Shown here one piece after another: positions 14,956 to 22,639 of a stretch of DNA of 34,447 nt (the stretch's first letter is position 1; each line of letters opens with the position of its first letter). The DNA comes from Candidatus Staskawiczbacteria bacterium. GTDB lineage: Bacteria > Patescibacteriota > Minisyncoccia > Minisyncoccales > Staskawiczbacteraceae. The position numbers and the translations under genes are program-made. Where the stretch lies: NCBI GenBank assembly GCA_026395175.1, contig JAPLZF010000018.1:1-34447 (forward strand), written 5' to 3'. The notes beneath the pieces are model-generated. The model worked only from the letters and a program-made list of their open reading frames with translations. It had not been told where the DNA came from and searched no databases.

Positions 14956-15015
14956 GGTTTTCTCCTTTCAAGAGAGTGTTCACACCGACTACCGGCGTGA
15001 GCAATTTCCATTTGA

Positions 15016-15075
15016 GGGACACAAGTCCCTTCTTTTAAACAGCTAATTTAGTGGTCTAAAAGAAGGGAATGTCCC
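15016..15075 (-). promoter_or_regulatory. Long hairpin in the 5' leader of cassette 3
   Basis: An 11-base perfect stem (15027-15037 with 15057-15067, CCCTTCTTTTA/TAAAAGAAGGG) is enclosed by a six-base stem GGGACA/TGTCCC (15016-15021 with 15070-15075). It lies between the promoter and the Shine-Dalgarno, has no T-run, and is therefore not a plain terminator. It may act in mRNA stability or regulation. Confidence 0.65.
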
Positions 15076-15102
15076 AATTTCAATGTGCTTCACTATATTC
15101 TT

Positions 15103-15131
15103 ATTATAGCACCATTAAGCAAGCTTGTCAA
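15103..15131 (-). promoter_or_regulatory. Perfect-consensus sigma70 promoter of cassette 3
   Basis: Minus strand: TTGACA (plus 15126-15131), a 17-base spacer, TATAAT (plus 15103-15108). All twelve box positions match consensus. It is back to back with the adk promoter. Confidence 0.9.
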
Positions 15132-15134
15132 TAG

Positions 15135-15163
15135 TTGAATGTTTGTTTTTATTTTGATATAAT
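15135..15163 (+). promoter_or_regulatory. Promoter of adk
   Basis: TTGAAT, a 17-base spacer, TATAAT (15158-15163). The adk ATG begins eight bases past the -10, so the mRNA would have little or no leader. Confidence 0.8.
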
Positions 15164-15171
15164 TTTAATAT

Positions 15172-15870
15172 ATGAAACCAATAAGCTTTGCATTAATAGG
15201 AAGGTCGGGTTGCGGAAAGGGAACTCAAGCTGAATTGTTGCAAAAACATTTTGGCAATTTGTTTTATATTTCCACCGGAGGCCTTTTGAGAGAGTTAGCA
15301 AAATTAGACACTTCTGCCGGAAAGTCGGCAAAACAAATTATGCAAGAAGGAAAATTGATTCCTGACTTTATGATAATTGGATTGTGGATGCGCGAATTAA
15401 ATGTAAATTTAAAAGAAGACCAAGGAGCTTTGTTTGACGGCGCATTTCGAAGGCTGGTTGAAGCTCAGCAAGCAGATGAATATTTTAAATTTTTGGAAAG
15501 GGAAAATACTTTAATGCCTATTTTAATTGACATTTCAAAACAAGAAGCATATGATCGCCTGACAAAAAGAAGGATTTGCAAAGATTGCGGAAAGATAATT
15601 CCGTTTGTTGGCGAGTTTAAAAATTTGGAAAAGTGCGACAACTGCGGAGGGGAATTACTGCACAGGCCCGATGACAACCCCGACGCAATAAACAACAGGC
15701 TGGCTTATTTTGACAACGAAGTTTTGGAAGTTCTTAATTATTACAAAAAAGACAACAGGCTGATTACAATAAACGGCGAGCAATCAATTGAAAAAGTTTT
15801 TGAAGATATACTAGATGCTGTAAAACAGCATCAAATCCCAAATTCCAAAATCCAAATCCCAAACAAATGA
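15172..15870 (+). CDS. adk: Adenylate kinase with zinc-binding LID and repeat-derived C-terminal tail
   Basis: 232 residues. Adk interconverts AMP + ATP and 2 ADP. The P-loop GRSGCGKGT is at 10-18, the NMP site STGGLLRE near 35-42, and the LID holds four cysteines (CKDC 136/139, CDNC 155/158) as in Gram-positive zinc-type enzymes, followed by RPDDNPDAINNRL. The usual DGFPR motif reads DGAFRR (89-94), an unusual variant at an AMP-binding arginine region. The last ~12 residues (QIPNSKIQIPNK) are encoded by an ATCCCAAATTCCAAA-type repeat, so the C-terminus is probably repeat-extended. Stop and map start overlap by four bases (ATGA). Confidence 0.94.
   Translation: MKPISFALIGRSGCGKGTQAELLQKHFGNLFYISTGGLLRELAKLDTSAGKSAKQIMQEGKLIPDFMIIGLWMRELNVNLKEDQGALFDGAFRRLVEAQQADEYFKFLERENTLMPILIDISKQEAYDRLTKRRICKDCGKIIPFVGEFKNLEKCDNCGGELLHRPDDNPDAINNRLAYFDNEVLEVLNYYKKDNRLITINGEQSIEKVFEDILDAVKQHQIPNSKIQIPNK
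15830..15866 (+). repeat. ATCCCAAATTCCAAA-type repeat forming the end of adk
   Basis: Imperfect tandem units (CAAATCCCAAATTCC, AAAATCCAAATCCC) make up the last adk codons and run into the map start. Such units look like intergenic repeat material captured as coding sequence. Confidence 0.55.
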
Positions 15871-16637
15871 TTACGATAAAAACAAAAGAAGAAATTCAAA
15901 CAATAAAAGAAGGAGGCCAAATTTTGGCAACTGTCATAAAAGAAATTGAAAAAATGGCAAAGCCCGGAATTACCACCCTTGAATTAGACAGAGCCTCAGA
16001 GGCTCTTATTTTGTCTTATGGAGCAAAACAGGGTGGTGTCCACCACCCTGCAAAGCCCGCTTTTAAAAATTATGAGGGTTTTCCTTATTCTTTGTGCACT
16101 TCGGTAAATGAAAATATTGTCCACGGATATCCTTCAAAATATGTTTTAAAAGACGGAGATATTTTAAAATTAGACCTTGGAGTTTTGTATAAAGGTTTTA
16201 ATACAGATATGGCAGTAACAATTGCCATTGGGAATGTTTCTTTTGAAACAAAAAGATTATTAAATGTTACAAAAAAATCTTTAAGATTAGGAATTAAAAA
16301 AGCAAAAGTTGGAAACACAATTGGAGACATTGGAAATACAATTCAAAGATTTGTTGAAGACCAAGGCTTTGGAGTGGTGCGCGACTTGTGCGGGCATGGA
16401 ATTGGAAAAAAGGTGCACGAAGACCCAAAAGTTCCTAATTTTGGCAAAAGGGGAGCCGGTGAAAAACTGGCTGAAGGAATGGTAATTTGCATAGAACCCA
16501 TGGTAACAATGGGAGATTATAAACTTAGAAAATCAGACGACGGCTACGGATATGCCACTCGCGACAATTCATTAACTGCTCACTTTGAACACACAATTGC
16601 AATTGCAAACAGAGGTCCAATAATTTTAACAGAATAA
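15867..16637 (+). CDS. map: Methionine aminopeptidase, type I
   Basis: 256 residues. MetAP removes the initiator methionine. Metal ligands are recognisable: D103 (KLDLG), D114 (NTDMA), H177 (CGHGIG), E210 (CIEPMV) and E241 (FEHTIA); the substrate-side histidine is in IVHGYP (H86). Two in-frame palindromes lie in the N-terminal third: RASEAL at 42-47 (15990-16006) and QGGVHHPA at 55-62 (16029-16050). The second looks like an insertion before the conserved PAFKNYEGFP. It overlaps adk by four bases, the classic adk-map order after secY. Confidence 0.95.
   Translation: MITIKTKEEIQTIKEGGQILATVIKEIEKMAKPGITTLELDRASEALILSYGAKQGGVHHPAKPAFKNYEGFPYSLCTSVNENIVHGYPSKYVLKDGDILKLDLGVLYKGFNTDMAVTIAIGNVSFETKRLLNVTKKSLRLGIKKAKVGNTIGDIGNTIQRFVEDQGFGVVRDLCGHGIGKKVHEDPKVPNFGKRGAGEKLAEGMVICIEPMVTMGDYKLRKSDDGYGYATRDNSLTAHFEHTIAIANRGPIILTE
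15990..16050. repeat. Two intragenic palindromes in map
   Basis: AGAGCC - TCAGA - GGCTCT (15990-16006) and a 10-bp stem CAGGGTGGTG - TC - CACCACCCTG (16029-16050). Both are perfect, in frame and GC-rich against AT-rich surroundings. Confidence 0.8.
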
Positions 16638-16646
16638 ATTTTATAG

Positions 16647-16652
16647 TATAAT
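16647..16652 (+). promoter_or_regulatory. -10 box of a probable tpiA promoter
   Basis: TATAAT six bases before the tpiA ATG, in a 21-base gap after map. No good -35 is seen (TTTAAC at 16 bases upstream is weak). If used, the mRNA is leaderless. Confidence 0.4.
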
Positions 16653-16658
16653 TGAACT

Positions 16659-17372
16659 ATGAAAAATTTAATTGTGGCGAACTGGAAAATGAATCCGGCT
16701 AGCTTAGAAGAAGCAAAAAATATTTTTAGCGGAATTAAAAATGGGGTGGAAGGCACAAATAATGAAATAGTGATTTGCCCGCCTTTTGTTTACTTGGCAG
16801 AATTAAAAGGAACAGCCCTTGGCGCGCAAAATATATTTTATGAAGAACAAGGCGCTTTTACCGGAGAAGTTTCCGGAGAAATGTTAAAAAATTTGGGCGT
16901 TGAATATGTGATAATTGGGCATTCAGAAAGAAGAAAACTGGGGGAGACTAACGAAATGATAAATAAAAAAATAAAAAAAGCGCTGGAAGTTGGGCTGAAA
17001 GTTATTTTTTGTATTGGAGAAACAGCAGAAGAAAGAGAAGCCGGCAGGAAAAATGAAGTTTTAGAAAGGCAAATTAAAATTGGCCTGAAAGACATAAAAC
17101 TGGTCGATCTCGGAGATCGGCAAAATATTAATATAGCTTACGAACCTGTTTGGGCAATTGGAACCGGAAACAATTGCGGGGTGGAAGAAACTAAAAAATC
17201 TATAGATTTCATAAAAAATTTAGTGCCAAATGCTAGGGTTTTATATGGCGGAAGCGTGAAAAGCGAAAACTCCGGAGACTACATAAAAAATGCCGGAGCA
17301 AACGGATTGCTGGTTGGAGGAGCTTCATTAAACGCCGAAGAATTTGTAAAAATTGTAAAAAGCGCCGAATAA
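16659..17372 (+). CDS. tpiA: Triosephosphate isomerase
   Basis: 237 residues. TIM interconverts dihydroxyacetone phosphate and glyceraldehyde 3-phosphate. Catalytic residues are visible: N8 and K10 (NWKMN), H88 (IGHSERR) and E162 (AYEPVWAIGTG), plus the phosphate loop LYGGSV. Residues ~148-155 (LVDLGDRQ) just before the AYEPVW strand are encoded by a perfect inverted repeat (17105-17119), likely a small in-frame element in a surface position. Lower glycolysis is commonly kept in this group. It stands alone between map and alaS. Confidence 0.96.
   Translation: MKNLIVANWKMNPASLEEAKNIFSGIKNGVEGTNNEIVICPPFVYLAELKGTALGAQNIFYEEQGAFTGEVSGEMLKNLGVEYVIIGHSERRKLGETNEMINKKIKKALEVGLKVIFCIGETAEEREAGRKNEVLERQIKIGLKDIKLVDLGDRQNINIAYEPVWAIGTGNNCGVEETKKSIDFIKNLVPNARVLYGGSVKSENSGDYIKNAGANGLLVGGASLNAEEFVKIVKSAE
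17105..17119. repeat. Intragenic palindrome in tpiA
   Basis: CGATCTC - G - GAGATCG, perfect, in frame, just before the catalytic-glutamate strand. Confidence 0.7.
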
Positions 17373-17381
17373 ATGTAGAAT

Positions 17382-19244
17382 ATGGTAATGACTTCCTCAG
17401 AACTAAGGAGAAAGTATTTGGATTTTTTTAAGAAAAATGGGCACGAGATAATTCCCTCGGCTTCTTTGATTCCTGAAAATGATTCCTCAACTTTATTTAT
17501 AAGCTCTGGAATGCAGCCATTAGTGCCGTATTTATTGGGTGAGAAACATCCCCAGGGAAACAGATTGGCTAATTCACAAAAATCTTTGAGGACAGAAGAT
17601 ATTGACGAGGTGGGGGATAACCTTCATACGACATTTTTTGAAATGTTGGGAAATTGGTCTTTAGGAGATTATTTCAAAAAAGAACAATTAAATTGGATCT
17701 TTGAATTTTTAGTAAAAGATTTGGAGATAGATCCAAAACGGCTATATTCAACGGTTTTCCGTGGCGAAGAAAAAATTGGTGTTTCTAAGGACGAAGAGTC
17801 GGTAAATATTTTAAAGCAAGTTTTCAAAAAATATAAAATTGAGGCAAAGGATATTGATTTTCCGGAAGAGAATGGAATGCAAGACGGCAGGATTTTTTAT
17901 TATTCGGCAAGGAAATGTTGGTGGTCAAAATCCGGTACGCCGGAAAAAATGCCATTAAGCGAGATTGGCGGGCCTGATAGCGAGATTTTTTATGATTTAG
18001 GCGCTGAATTAAAAAGGCACGAAAATTCTGAGTTTCGGGATTTGCCCTGTCATGTAAATTGTGATTGTGGGCGATTTGTTGAAATTGGCAATAGTGTTTT
18101 TATAGAATATAAGAAAATAGAAAACGGTTTTAAAAAATTGAAACAATATAATGTTGATTTCGGCGGGGGTTTGGAAAGATTAACAATGGTTGTTCAAGGA
18201 AAGAACAATGTTTTTGAAACAGACCTGTTTTCTGATTTAATTAAAAAAATTGAAGAGTTGTCCGGAAAAAAATATGAGGAAAATAAAAATTCTTTTAGAA
18301 TTATAGTAGACCATATAAGAGCCGCAACTTTTATAATTGGGGATGTCAGGGGAATTACTCCAAGCAATTTGGGGCAAGGCTATATTGTGCGACGCTTGAT
18401 AAGAAGAGCAATAAGATTTGGCAAAAAAATTGGAATTGGAAAAGACGGTTGGTTAAAAGAAGTTGCGGAAGTTGTGGCAATAAATTATGAAGATGTTTAT
18501 CCTGAGATAAAAGATAATTTGGATTTTATTTCAGCAGAACTGACAAAAGAAGAGGAAAAATTTATCTTAACCTTAGAAAAAGGTCTAAAAGAATTTGAAA
18601 AGCTTAATAATGTTTCCGGAACAGACGCATTTAATCTTTACCAAACTTACGGCTTTCCAATTGAAATTACAGCTGAACTGGCAAAAGAAAAAGGTATTAA
18701 TGTTAATGTGGAGGAGTTTAGGAATGAATTAGAAAAACATCAGGAATTATCAAGAACTGCTTCTGCCGGGATGTTTAAAGGGGGATTGGCCGATAATAGC
18801 GAGGCGACTACAAAATTACACACAGCAGCGCACTTGATGCTTGCCGGGCTGAGAAAGGTTTTGGGAGACGAAGTCTATCAGAAAGGAAGCAATATTACCG
18901 CCGAAAGATTGAGGTTTGATTTTTCACATAAGGAAAAAATGACAGGTGAACAACTGAAGGATGTGGAAAATTTTGTAAATGGTATAATAGAAAAAGATCT
19001 GCCTGTTTGGTTTGAGGAAATGCCCTTAGAAAAAGCAAAAGAAATAAATGCCATGGGAGTTTTTGAATCAAAATATGGCCAGAATGTAAAAGTTTATTTT
19101 ATTGGCAAGGGTGATAAAAATGTGAGCCGTGAAATTTGCGGAGGGCCTCACGTGGAACACACAGGAATTTTGGGAAAATTTAAAATTTTAAAAGAAGAAA
19201 GTTCTTCTTCTGGAATAAGAAGAATAAAAGCAATACTAGAATAA
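17382..19244 (+). CDS. alaS: Alanyl-tRNA synthetase, short form lacking the C-terminal domain
   Basis: 620 residues against ~870 in typical bacteria. The class II catalytic core is present (SSGMQPLVPYLLG, FFEMLGNWSLGDYFK, GGGLERL), as is the tRNA-binding helical region (DHIRAATFIIGDVRG) and the editing domain with zinc-type ligands (HTAAH and CGGPH). The protein ends at GIRRIKAILE, where the glycine-rich C-Ala/DHHA1 region should start, so that domain is missing. The editing domain is kept, so Ser/Gly mischarging can probably still be corrected. Possible starts are 17382 or the ATG at 17388; both give the same fold. Host-like AT composition. Confidence 0.95.
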   Translation: MVMTSSELRRKYLDFFKKNGHEIIPSASLIPENDSSTLFISSGMQPLVPYLLGEKHPQGNRLANSQKSLRTEDIDEVGDNLHTTFFEMLGNWSLGDYFKKEQLNWIFEFLVKDLEIDPKRLYSTVFRGEEKIGVSKDEESVNILKQVFKKYKIEAKDIDFPEENGMQDGRIFYYSARKCWWSKSGTPEKMPLSEIGGPDSEIFYDLGAELKRHENSEFRDLPCHVNCDCGRFVEIGNSVFIEYKKIENGFKKLKQYNVDFGGGLERLTMVVQGKNNVFETDLFSDLIKKIEELSGKKYEENKNSFRIIVDHIRAATFIIGDVRGITPSNLGQGYIVRRLIRRAIRFGKKIGIGKDGWLKEVAEVVAINYEDVYPEIKDNLDFISAELTKEEEKFILTLEKGLKEFEKLNNVSGTDAFNLYQTYGFPIEITAELAKEKGINVNVEEFRNELEKHQELSRTASAGMFKGGLADNSEATTKLHTAAHLMLAGLRKVLGDEVYQKGSNITAERLRFDFSHKEKMTGEQLKDVENFVNGIIEKDLPVWFEEMPLEKAKEINAMGVFESKYGQNVKVYFIGKGDKNVSREICGGPHVEHTGILGKFKILKEESSSSGIRRIKAILE

Positions 19245-19249
19245 AAATA

Positions 19250-19326
19250 AACTACGAAATTACTAATCGCTACGAATATACTAATTTAGTATTCGTATAT
19301 TAGTAATTATTCGTAATTTAGTAGTT
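19250..19326. repeat. Nested inverted repeat between alaS and the baseplate-J-like gene
   Basis: Nested arms: AACTAC/GTAGTT (19250-19255 with 19321-19326), ATTACTAAT/ATTAGTAAT (19259-19267 with 19299-19307), TACGAATA/TATTCGTA (19271-19278 with 19290-19297) and ACTAA/TTAGT at the centre. It fills nearly the whole intergenic gap and ends just before the next ATG. Confidence 0.8.
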
Positions 19327-19329
19327 ATT

Positions 19330-20628
19330 ATGGCAAAAAAAATATACGATATTAAGCCTCCAAAAGTCGCGCAAAAAAAAGCTGTATCGCCCGAACATGT
19401 TAAAATCAAGAAATATCGGCCAGGGAAAGTTGCGAAAGAACAGCCGGTTCAAAAAATAAAAGAAAAACATTCTATTAGCAGGAGGCCAGTTTTAATTGGA
19501 GTTGCAATAGTTATAATTTTAATTGCCGTATATTTATTTTTTAAACTGCCAAAGGCCGATATTATTATCTGGCCGAAAGTTGACACATTAAGCTTCAAGC
19601 AAACAATAACAGCCGACAAATCAGCCAGCTCGGTTGACATTGCAAACGCTGTCATTCCGGCTAAATATTTTCAGGCGTCAAAAACAAACTCGCAGGATTT
19701 TCCGGCCACCGGAAACGCAGACAATGTTGGCCAGGCGACGGGAACCATAATAATATACAATAAAGTTGACCCGCCGGAATCTCTGTCTTTTAAAACGGGA
19801 ACGCATTTTATGTCTGATTCGGGAAAACTTTTCGTGTCTCTGCAAAAAGTTGTAATCCCGGCAGCAACAAAATCGGGAAGCAAAATTACGCCAGGATCTG
19901 TGCAAATAAAAATTCAGGCAGTTGAAGGAGGAAGCGACTACAACATAGCTCCTGCCAGTTTTTCAATTCCCGGATTGAAAGGCACTTCTTATTATTACAG
20001 CGTTTATGCTACGTCAACAAGCGCCATGGCTGGCGGTTATACCGGCAAAGTGAAAAAAGTGACAGACGACGATATCCAGGGAGCTAAAGATGTTTTGACC
20101 GGCAAGACTACATCTGACGCAATGTCTGCTGTAAAAAGCCAAATTTCGGCAGATTATGTTTTGCTGGACAATGCGATTTTGTCTAATGTTACCAGCGCTT
20201 CAACCCAGACAAAATCAGGAGCCGTGGCTGACAATTTTACATATCAGGCAACAGTTCAGGCAAGCGCTGTGGCTTTTAAAAAATCCGACATAGACCAGTT
20301 TGCCAAAAATTATATTATTTCCCAAATGCCGAATGGAAAAACTTTGTTGGACAATACATTCAAAAACAATTATTCGGCAAGTTCGGTAGATGTTTCCGGA
20401 GGCAAGGCAACAATTGATTTGGATTGTTCCTCGGGCGTTTACCAAAACATAGACAAAAATTCTGTGGCTTTGTCTTTGATAGGCGAAAATGCCGGCCAAA
20501 TAAATAACACTCTTAACAACAGCTTAGGAGACCAAATTTCCAAAGTCAAAATAAATTTTTGGCCATTTTGGGTGGTTTCGGCTCCAAACAACCAAAAGGC
20601 AATTAACATAGAGCTCAAATTCCAGTAA
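19330..20628 (+). CDS. Membrane-anchored baseplate-J-like protein
   Basis: 432 residues. Basic cytoplasmic N-terminus (1-52), one membrane helix at ~53-72 (VLIGVAIVIILIAVYLF), then an extracytoplasmic beta-rich region. Residues ~140-215 (GTIIIYNKVDPPESLSFKTG, FVSLQKVVIPAATKSG, then VQIKIQAVEGGSDYNIAP) match the pattern of the baseplate-J-like fold: an introduced 'sufficient-value' strand, 'G-T' turn, and 'V-A-x-x-G-x-x-x-N' strand. Proteins of this kind are annotated 'baseplate J-like' in many CPR genomes; they have no phage context and probably act at the cell surface. Codons are GC-mixed but AGA/AAA-rich, host-like. Function unknown. The domain call is by eye. Confidence 0.65.
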   Translation: MAKKIYDIKPPKVAQKKAVSPEHVKIKKYRPGKVAKEQPVQKIKEKHSISRRPVLIGVAIVIILIAVYLFFKLPKADIIIWPKVDTLSFKQTITADKSASSVDIANAVIPAKYFQASKTNSQDFPATGNADNVGQATGTIIIYNKVDPPESLSFKTGTHFMSDSGKLFVSLQKVVIPAATKSGSKITPGSVQIKIQAVEGGSDYNIAPASFSIPGLKGTSYYYSVYATSTSAMAGGYTGKVKKVTDDDIQGAKDVLTGKTTSDAMSAVKSQISADYVLLDNAILSNVTSASTQTKSGAVADNFTYQATVQASAVAFKKSDIDQFAKNYIISQMPNGKTLLDNTFKNNYSASSVDVSGGKATIDLDCSSGVYQNIDKNSVALSLIGENAGQINNTLNNSLGDQISKVKINFWPFWVVSAPNNQKAINIELKFQ

Positions 20629-20632
20629 GGTA

Positions 20633-20661
20633 TTGACCTTTTAGGGTTAATTTGCTAATAT
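20633..20661 (+). promoter_or_regulatory. Promoter of the infA-rpsI (alpha-type) operon
   Basis: TTGACC, a 17-base spacer, TAATAT (20656-20661) with an extended TGC just before the -10. The infA ATG is 17 bases further, with no Shine-Dalgarno. Confidence 0.75.
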
Positions 20662-20678
20662 ATTGTTATATATATTGA

Positions 20679-20912
20679 ATGGCTAGAAGCGAAGAAAAAA
20701 ACAAACAAATCATCAAAAAAGAAGGAAGAGTCATAGAGGCTTTACCAAATGCCTTTTTTAAGGTAGTATTAACTGACGGAAAAGAAATAACAGGATTTTT
20801 ATCGGGAAAAATGAGAATGAACAGAATTACCATTTTGCCCGGAGACAGAGTCACTTTAGAAATGACTCCATACGACGAAAACAAAGGCAGAATTACATAT
20901 AGATTAAAATAA
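20679..20912 (+). CDS. infA: Translation initiation factor IF-1
   Basis: 77 residues, an OB-fold protein that binds the A site of the 30S subunit during initiation. Diagnostic segments are [40 protein letters not shown] and GRITYR. First gene of a unit running to rpsI, with a promoter directly upstream. Normal length. Confidence 0.96.
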   Translation: MARSEEKNKQIIKKEGRVIEALPNAFFKVVLTDGKEITGFLSGKMRMNRITILPGDRVTLEMTPYDENKGRITYRLK

Positions 20913-20960
20913 AAGAATTTTTGAGGTAATTATTGAAACCTTTTGGTTTTATATTTTTTT

Positions 20961-21077
20961 ATGAAAATTAGAGCATCAATAAAAAAAATATGCAATGACT
21001 GCAAGATTATCAGGAGAGATGGCCGGATTTACGTTATCTGCAAAAAGAATCCTAAACACAAACAGCGTCAGGGTTAA
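20961..21077 (+). CDS. rpmJ: Ribosomal protein L36
   Basis: 38 residues: [20 protein letters not shown]... with the zinc-type ligands CNDC, a further Cys (YVICKKN) and His (PKHKQRQG). L36 is a late large-subunit protein near helix 97. It sits between infA and rpsM, its normal place. A weak AAACC-TTTT-GGTTT hairpin lies just before the ATG. Confidence 0.95.
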   Translation: MKIRASIKKICNDCKIIRRDGRIYVICKKNPKHKQRQG

Positions 21078-21114
21078 TTAAAAATTTAAAATTTAAAATT
21101 TAAAATTTTCGCGC

Positions 21115-21504
21115 ATGCCAAGAATTGCCGGGGTAAATATACCCGAAAACAAAAGAATAGAAATTTCGCTGACCTATATTTACGGAATAGGGAATTCTTT
21201 GAGTAAGAAAATTTTGGAGGAAATGAAAATAGATATAAACAAAAAAGCATCTGATTTGTCTGCAAAAGAAGTCAACGATTTGAAATCATTCATTGAAAAG
21301 AATTATAAAATTGAAGGAGATTTGAGAAGGCAAGTTATGATGAATGTCAAAAGATTGAAAGATGTGGGAGCTTGGAGGGGAATGCGGCATGCCAAAGGCC
21401 TTCCTGTAAGAGGACAAAGAACAAAAACAAACAATAGGACAGTCAGGGGAAATGTCAGGAAAACAATGGGTTCTGGCAGAAAACCGGCAGCCGCGCCAAC
21501 ATAA
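21115..21504 (+). CDS. rpsM: Ribosomal protein S13
   Basis: 129 residues. MPRIAGVNIPENKRIEISLT, IYGIGNSLSKKIL and the C-terminal GMRHAKGLPVRGQRTKTNNR are diagnostic. S13 contacts the P-site tRNA and forms head bridges. The gene follows an AT-octamer spacer (about 21080-21108). Confidence 0.96.
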   Translation: MPRIAGVNIPENKRIEISLTYIYGIGNSLSKKILEEMKIDINKKASDLSAKEVNDLKSFIEKNYKIEGDLRRQVMMNVKRLKDVGAWRGMRHAKGLPVRGQRTKTNNRTVRGNVRKTMGSGRKPAAAPT

Positions 21505-21516
21505 AACGAAAATAAA

Positions 21517-21975
21517 ATGGGAAAAAAGCATATAATCGAAACAAACCAAGAAGAATTGGCAAAAGAGCAGGAGAAAATAGACAAAGCAGTTAATAAAGAG
21601 GTTAAGGTAAAATCTGCTGTGTCTGGAACTCAAGGCGGAAAAATATACATTTCTTCTTCTTACAACAATACAATTTTAACTCTTACAAATTCAAAGGGTC
21701 AGGTTTTGGCTTGGAAATCAGCCGGTTCGGTTGGATTTAAGGGAACCAAAAAATCAACTTCTTTTGCCGCTTCAAGAGTGGCAGAAACCATTGCAAATGC
21801 CTGCAAAAAAATTGGCGTTGTCGACCGGATAGAAGTTTTGGTTAAAGGAATTGGAGCAGGAAGAGAATCTGCCGTAAGAACTTTAATTGCGCAAGGATTA
21901 AATGTGGTTTCAATAAAAGATGTAACGCCAATTCCTCACAATGGATGCAGGCAGAAAAAAGTAAGACGAGTTTAA
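21517..21975 (+). CDS. rpsK: Ribosomal protein S11 with N-terminal extension
   Basis: 152 residues, ~25 more than usual. The first ~35 residues are charged ([20 protein letters not shown]), then the S11 core [33 protein letters not shown] and the end [19 protein letters not shown]11 forms the platform at the E site. The start 21517 is the first ATG after rpsM. Confidence 0.95.
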   Translation: MGKKHIIETNQEELAKEQEKIDKAVNKEVKVKSAVSGTQGGKIYISSSYNNTILTLTNSKGQVLAWKSAGSVGFKGTKKSTSFAASRVAETIANACKKIGVVDRIEVLVKGIGAGRESAVRTLIAQGLNVVSIKDVTPIPHNGCRQKKVRRV

Positions 21976-21979
21976 TTTT

Positions 21980-22609
21980 ATGAAATACGACCAATGTAAA
22001 ACTTGCAGAAGATTGGGACAAAAGCTCTTTTTGAAGGGCGACCGCTGTTTTTCGCCAAAATGCGCCATGGTAAGAAGGGCATATGCGCCAGGTCCTCAAA
22101 AAAAGAGAAGAGGCGGGAATCCGTCGGAATATAAAAAATCGTTGGAAGAAAAGCAGACATTGAAAAAATGGTACGGGCTTTCCGAAAGGCAGTTTAAAAG
22201 ATATGTAAAAGAAACTCTTGAAAAAATGGGCAAGGTTGACGACGTGTCAGCAGAACTTATTAGAAGGTTGGAAAAAAGGTTGGACAATGTAATTTTTAGG
22301 TTGGGATTTGCAAAGTCGCGAGTCATGGCAAGACAGCTTGTGTCGCACAGTTATTTTTTGATAAACGGAAAACCGGTTAATATTGCATCTTATCAGGTTC
22401 AAAAAGACGATATTATTTCTTTAAAAGAAAATAAAAAAACAAAAGGCATATTCAAAGAATTATCAGCAGAACTGAAAAGAAAAGAAATTCCGGCATGGCT
22501 GTCTTTAAACCAAGAAAAATTAGAAGCAAAAACTATCGGAGAGCCAAGCTTGGACGAAGTTAAGCCTCCGGCAGAAATTTCATTAATATTCGAGTTTTAT
22601 TCACGTTAA
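21980..22609 (+). CDS. rpsD: Ribosomal protein S4, zinc-binding form
   Basis: 209 residues, normal. The N-terminus holds a four-cysteine zinc site (C6, C9, C23, C28: CKTC and CFSPKC) as in many non-proteobacterial S4; the S4 RNA-binding fold follows (RRLEKRLDNVIFRLGFAKSR, then VSHSYFLINGKPVNI). S4 is a primary 16S binder and a translational repressor of the alpha operon in E. coli. It is four bases from rpsK. An AT-rich spacer precedes rpoA. Confidence 0.96.
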   Translation: MKYDQCKTCRRLGQKLFLKGDRCFSPKCAMVRRAYAPGPQKKRRGGNPSEYKKSLEEKQTLKKWYGLSERQFKRYVKETLEKMGKVDDVSAELIRRLEKRLDNVIFRLGFAKSRVMARQLVSHSYFLINGKPVNIASYQVQKDDIISLKENKKTKGIFKELSAELKRKEIPAWLSLNQEKLEAKTIGEPSLDEVKPPAEISLIFEFYSR

Positions 22610-22639
22610 TTTTAAATTAAAAATTAAAAATTTAATTAT

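Noticed and set aside
14573-15022. Longer minus-strand frame overlapping cassette 3
   Set aside because: It lacks a Shine-Dalgarno, starts inside the structured leader and has Arg/Ser-rich shadow composition; the 14617-14955 frame has a strong site and three membrane helices.
19330-20628. Phage or contractile-injection locus suggested by the baseplate-J-like domain
   Set aside because: No other phage or injection-system gene lies nearby, and the protein is membrane-anchored, as in other CPR genomes.
20936-20960. AAACC-TTTT-GGTTT hairpin with T-run before rpmJ as a terminator
   Set aside because: The stem is only five A/T-biased pairs and lies inside an operon; too weak to call. An attenuator cannot be excluded.
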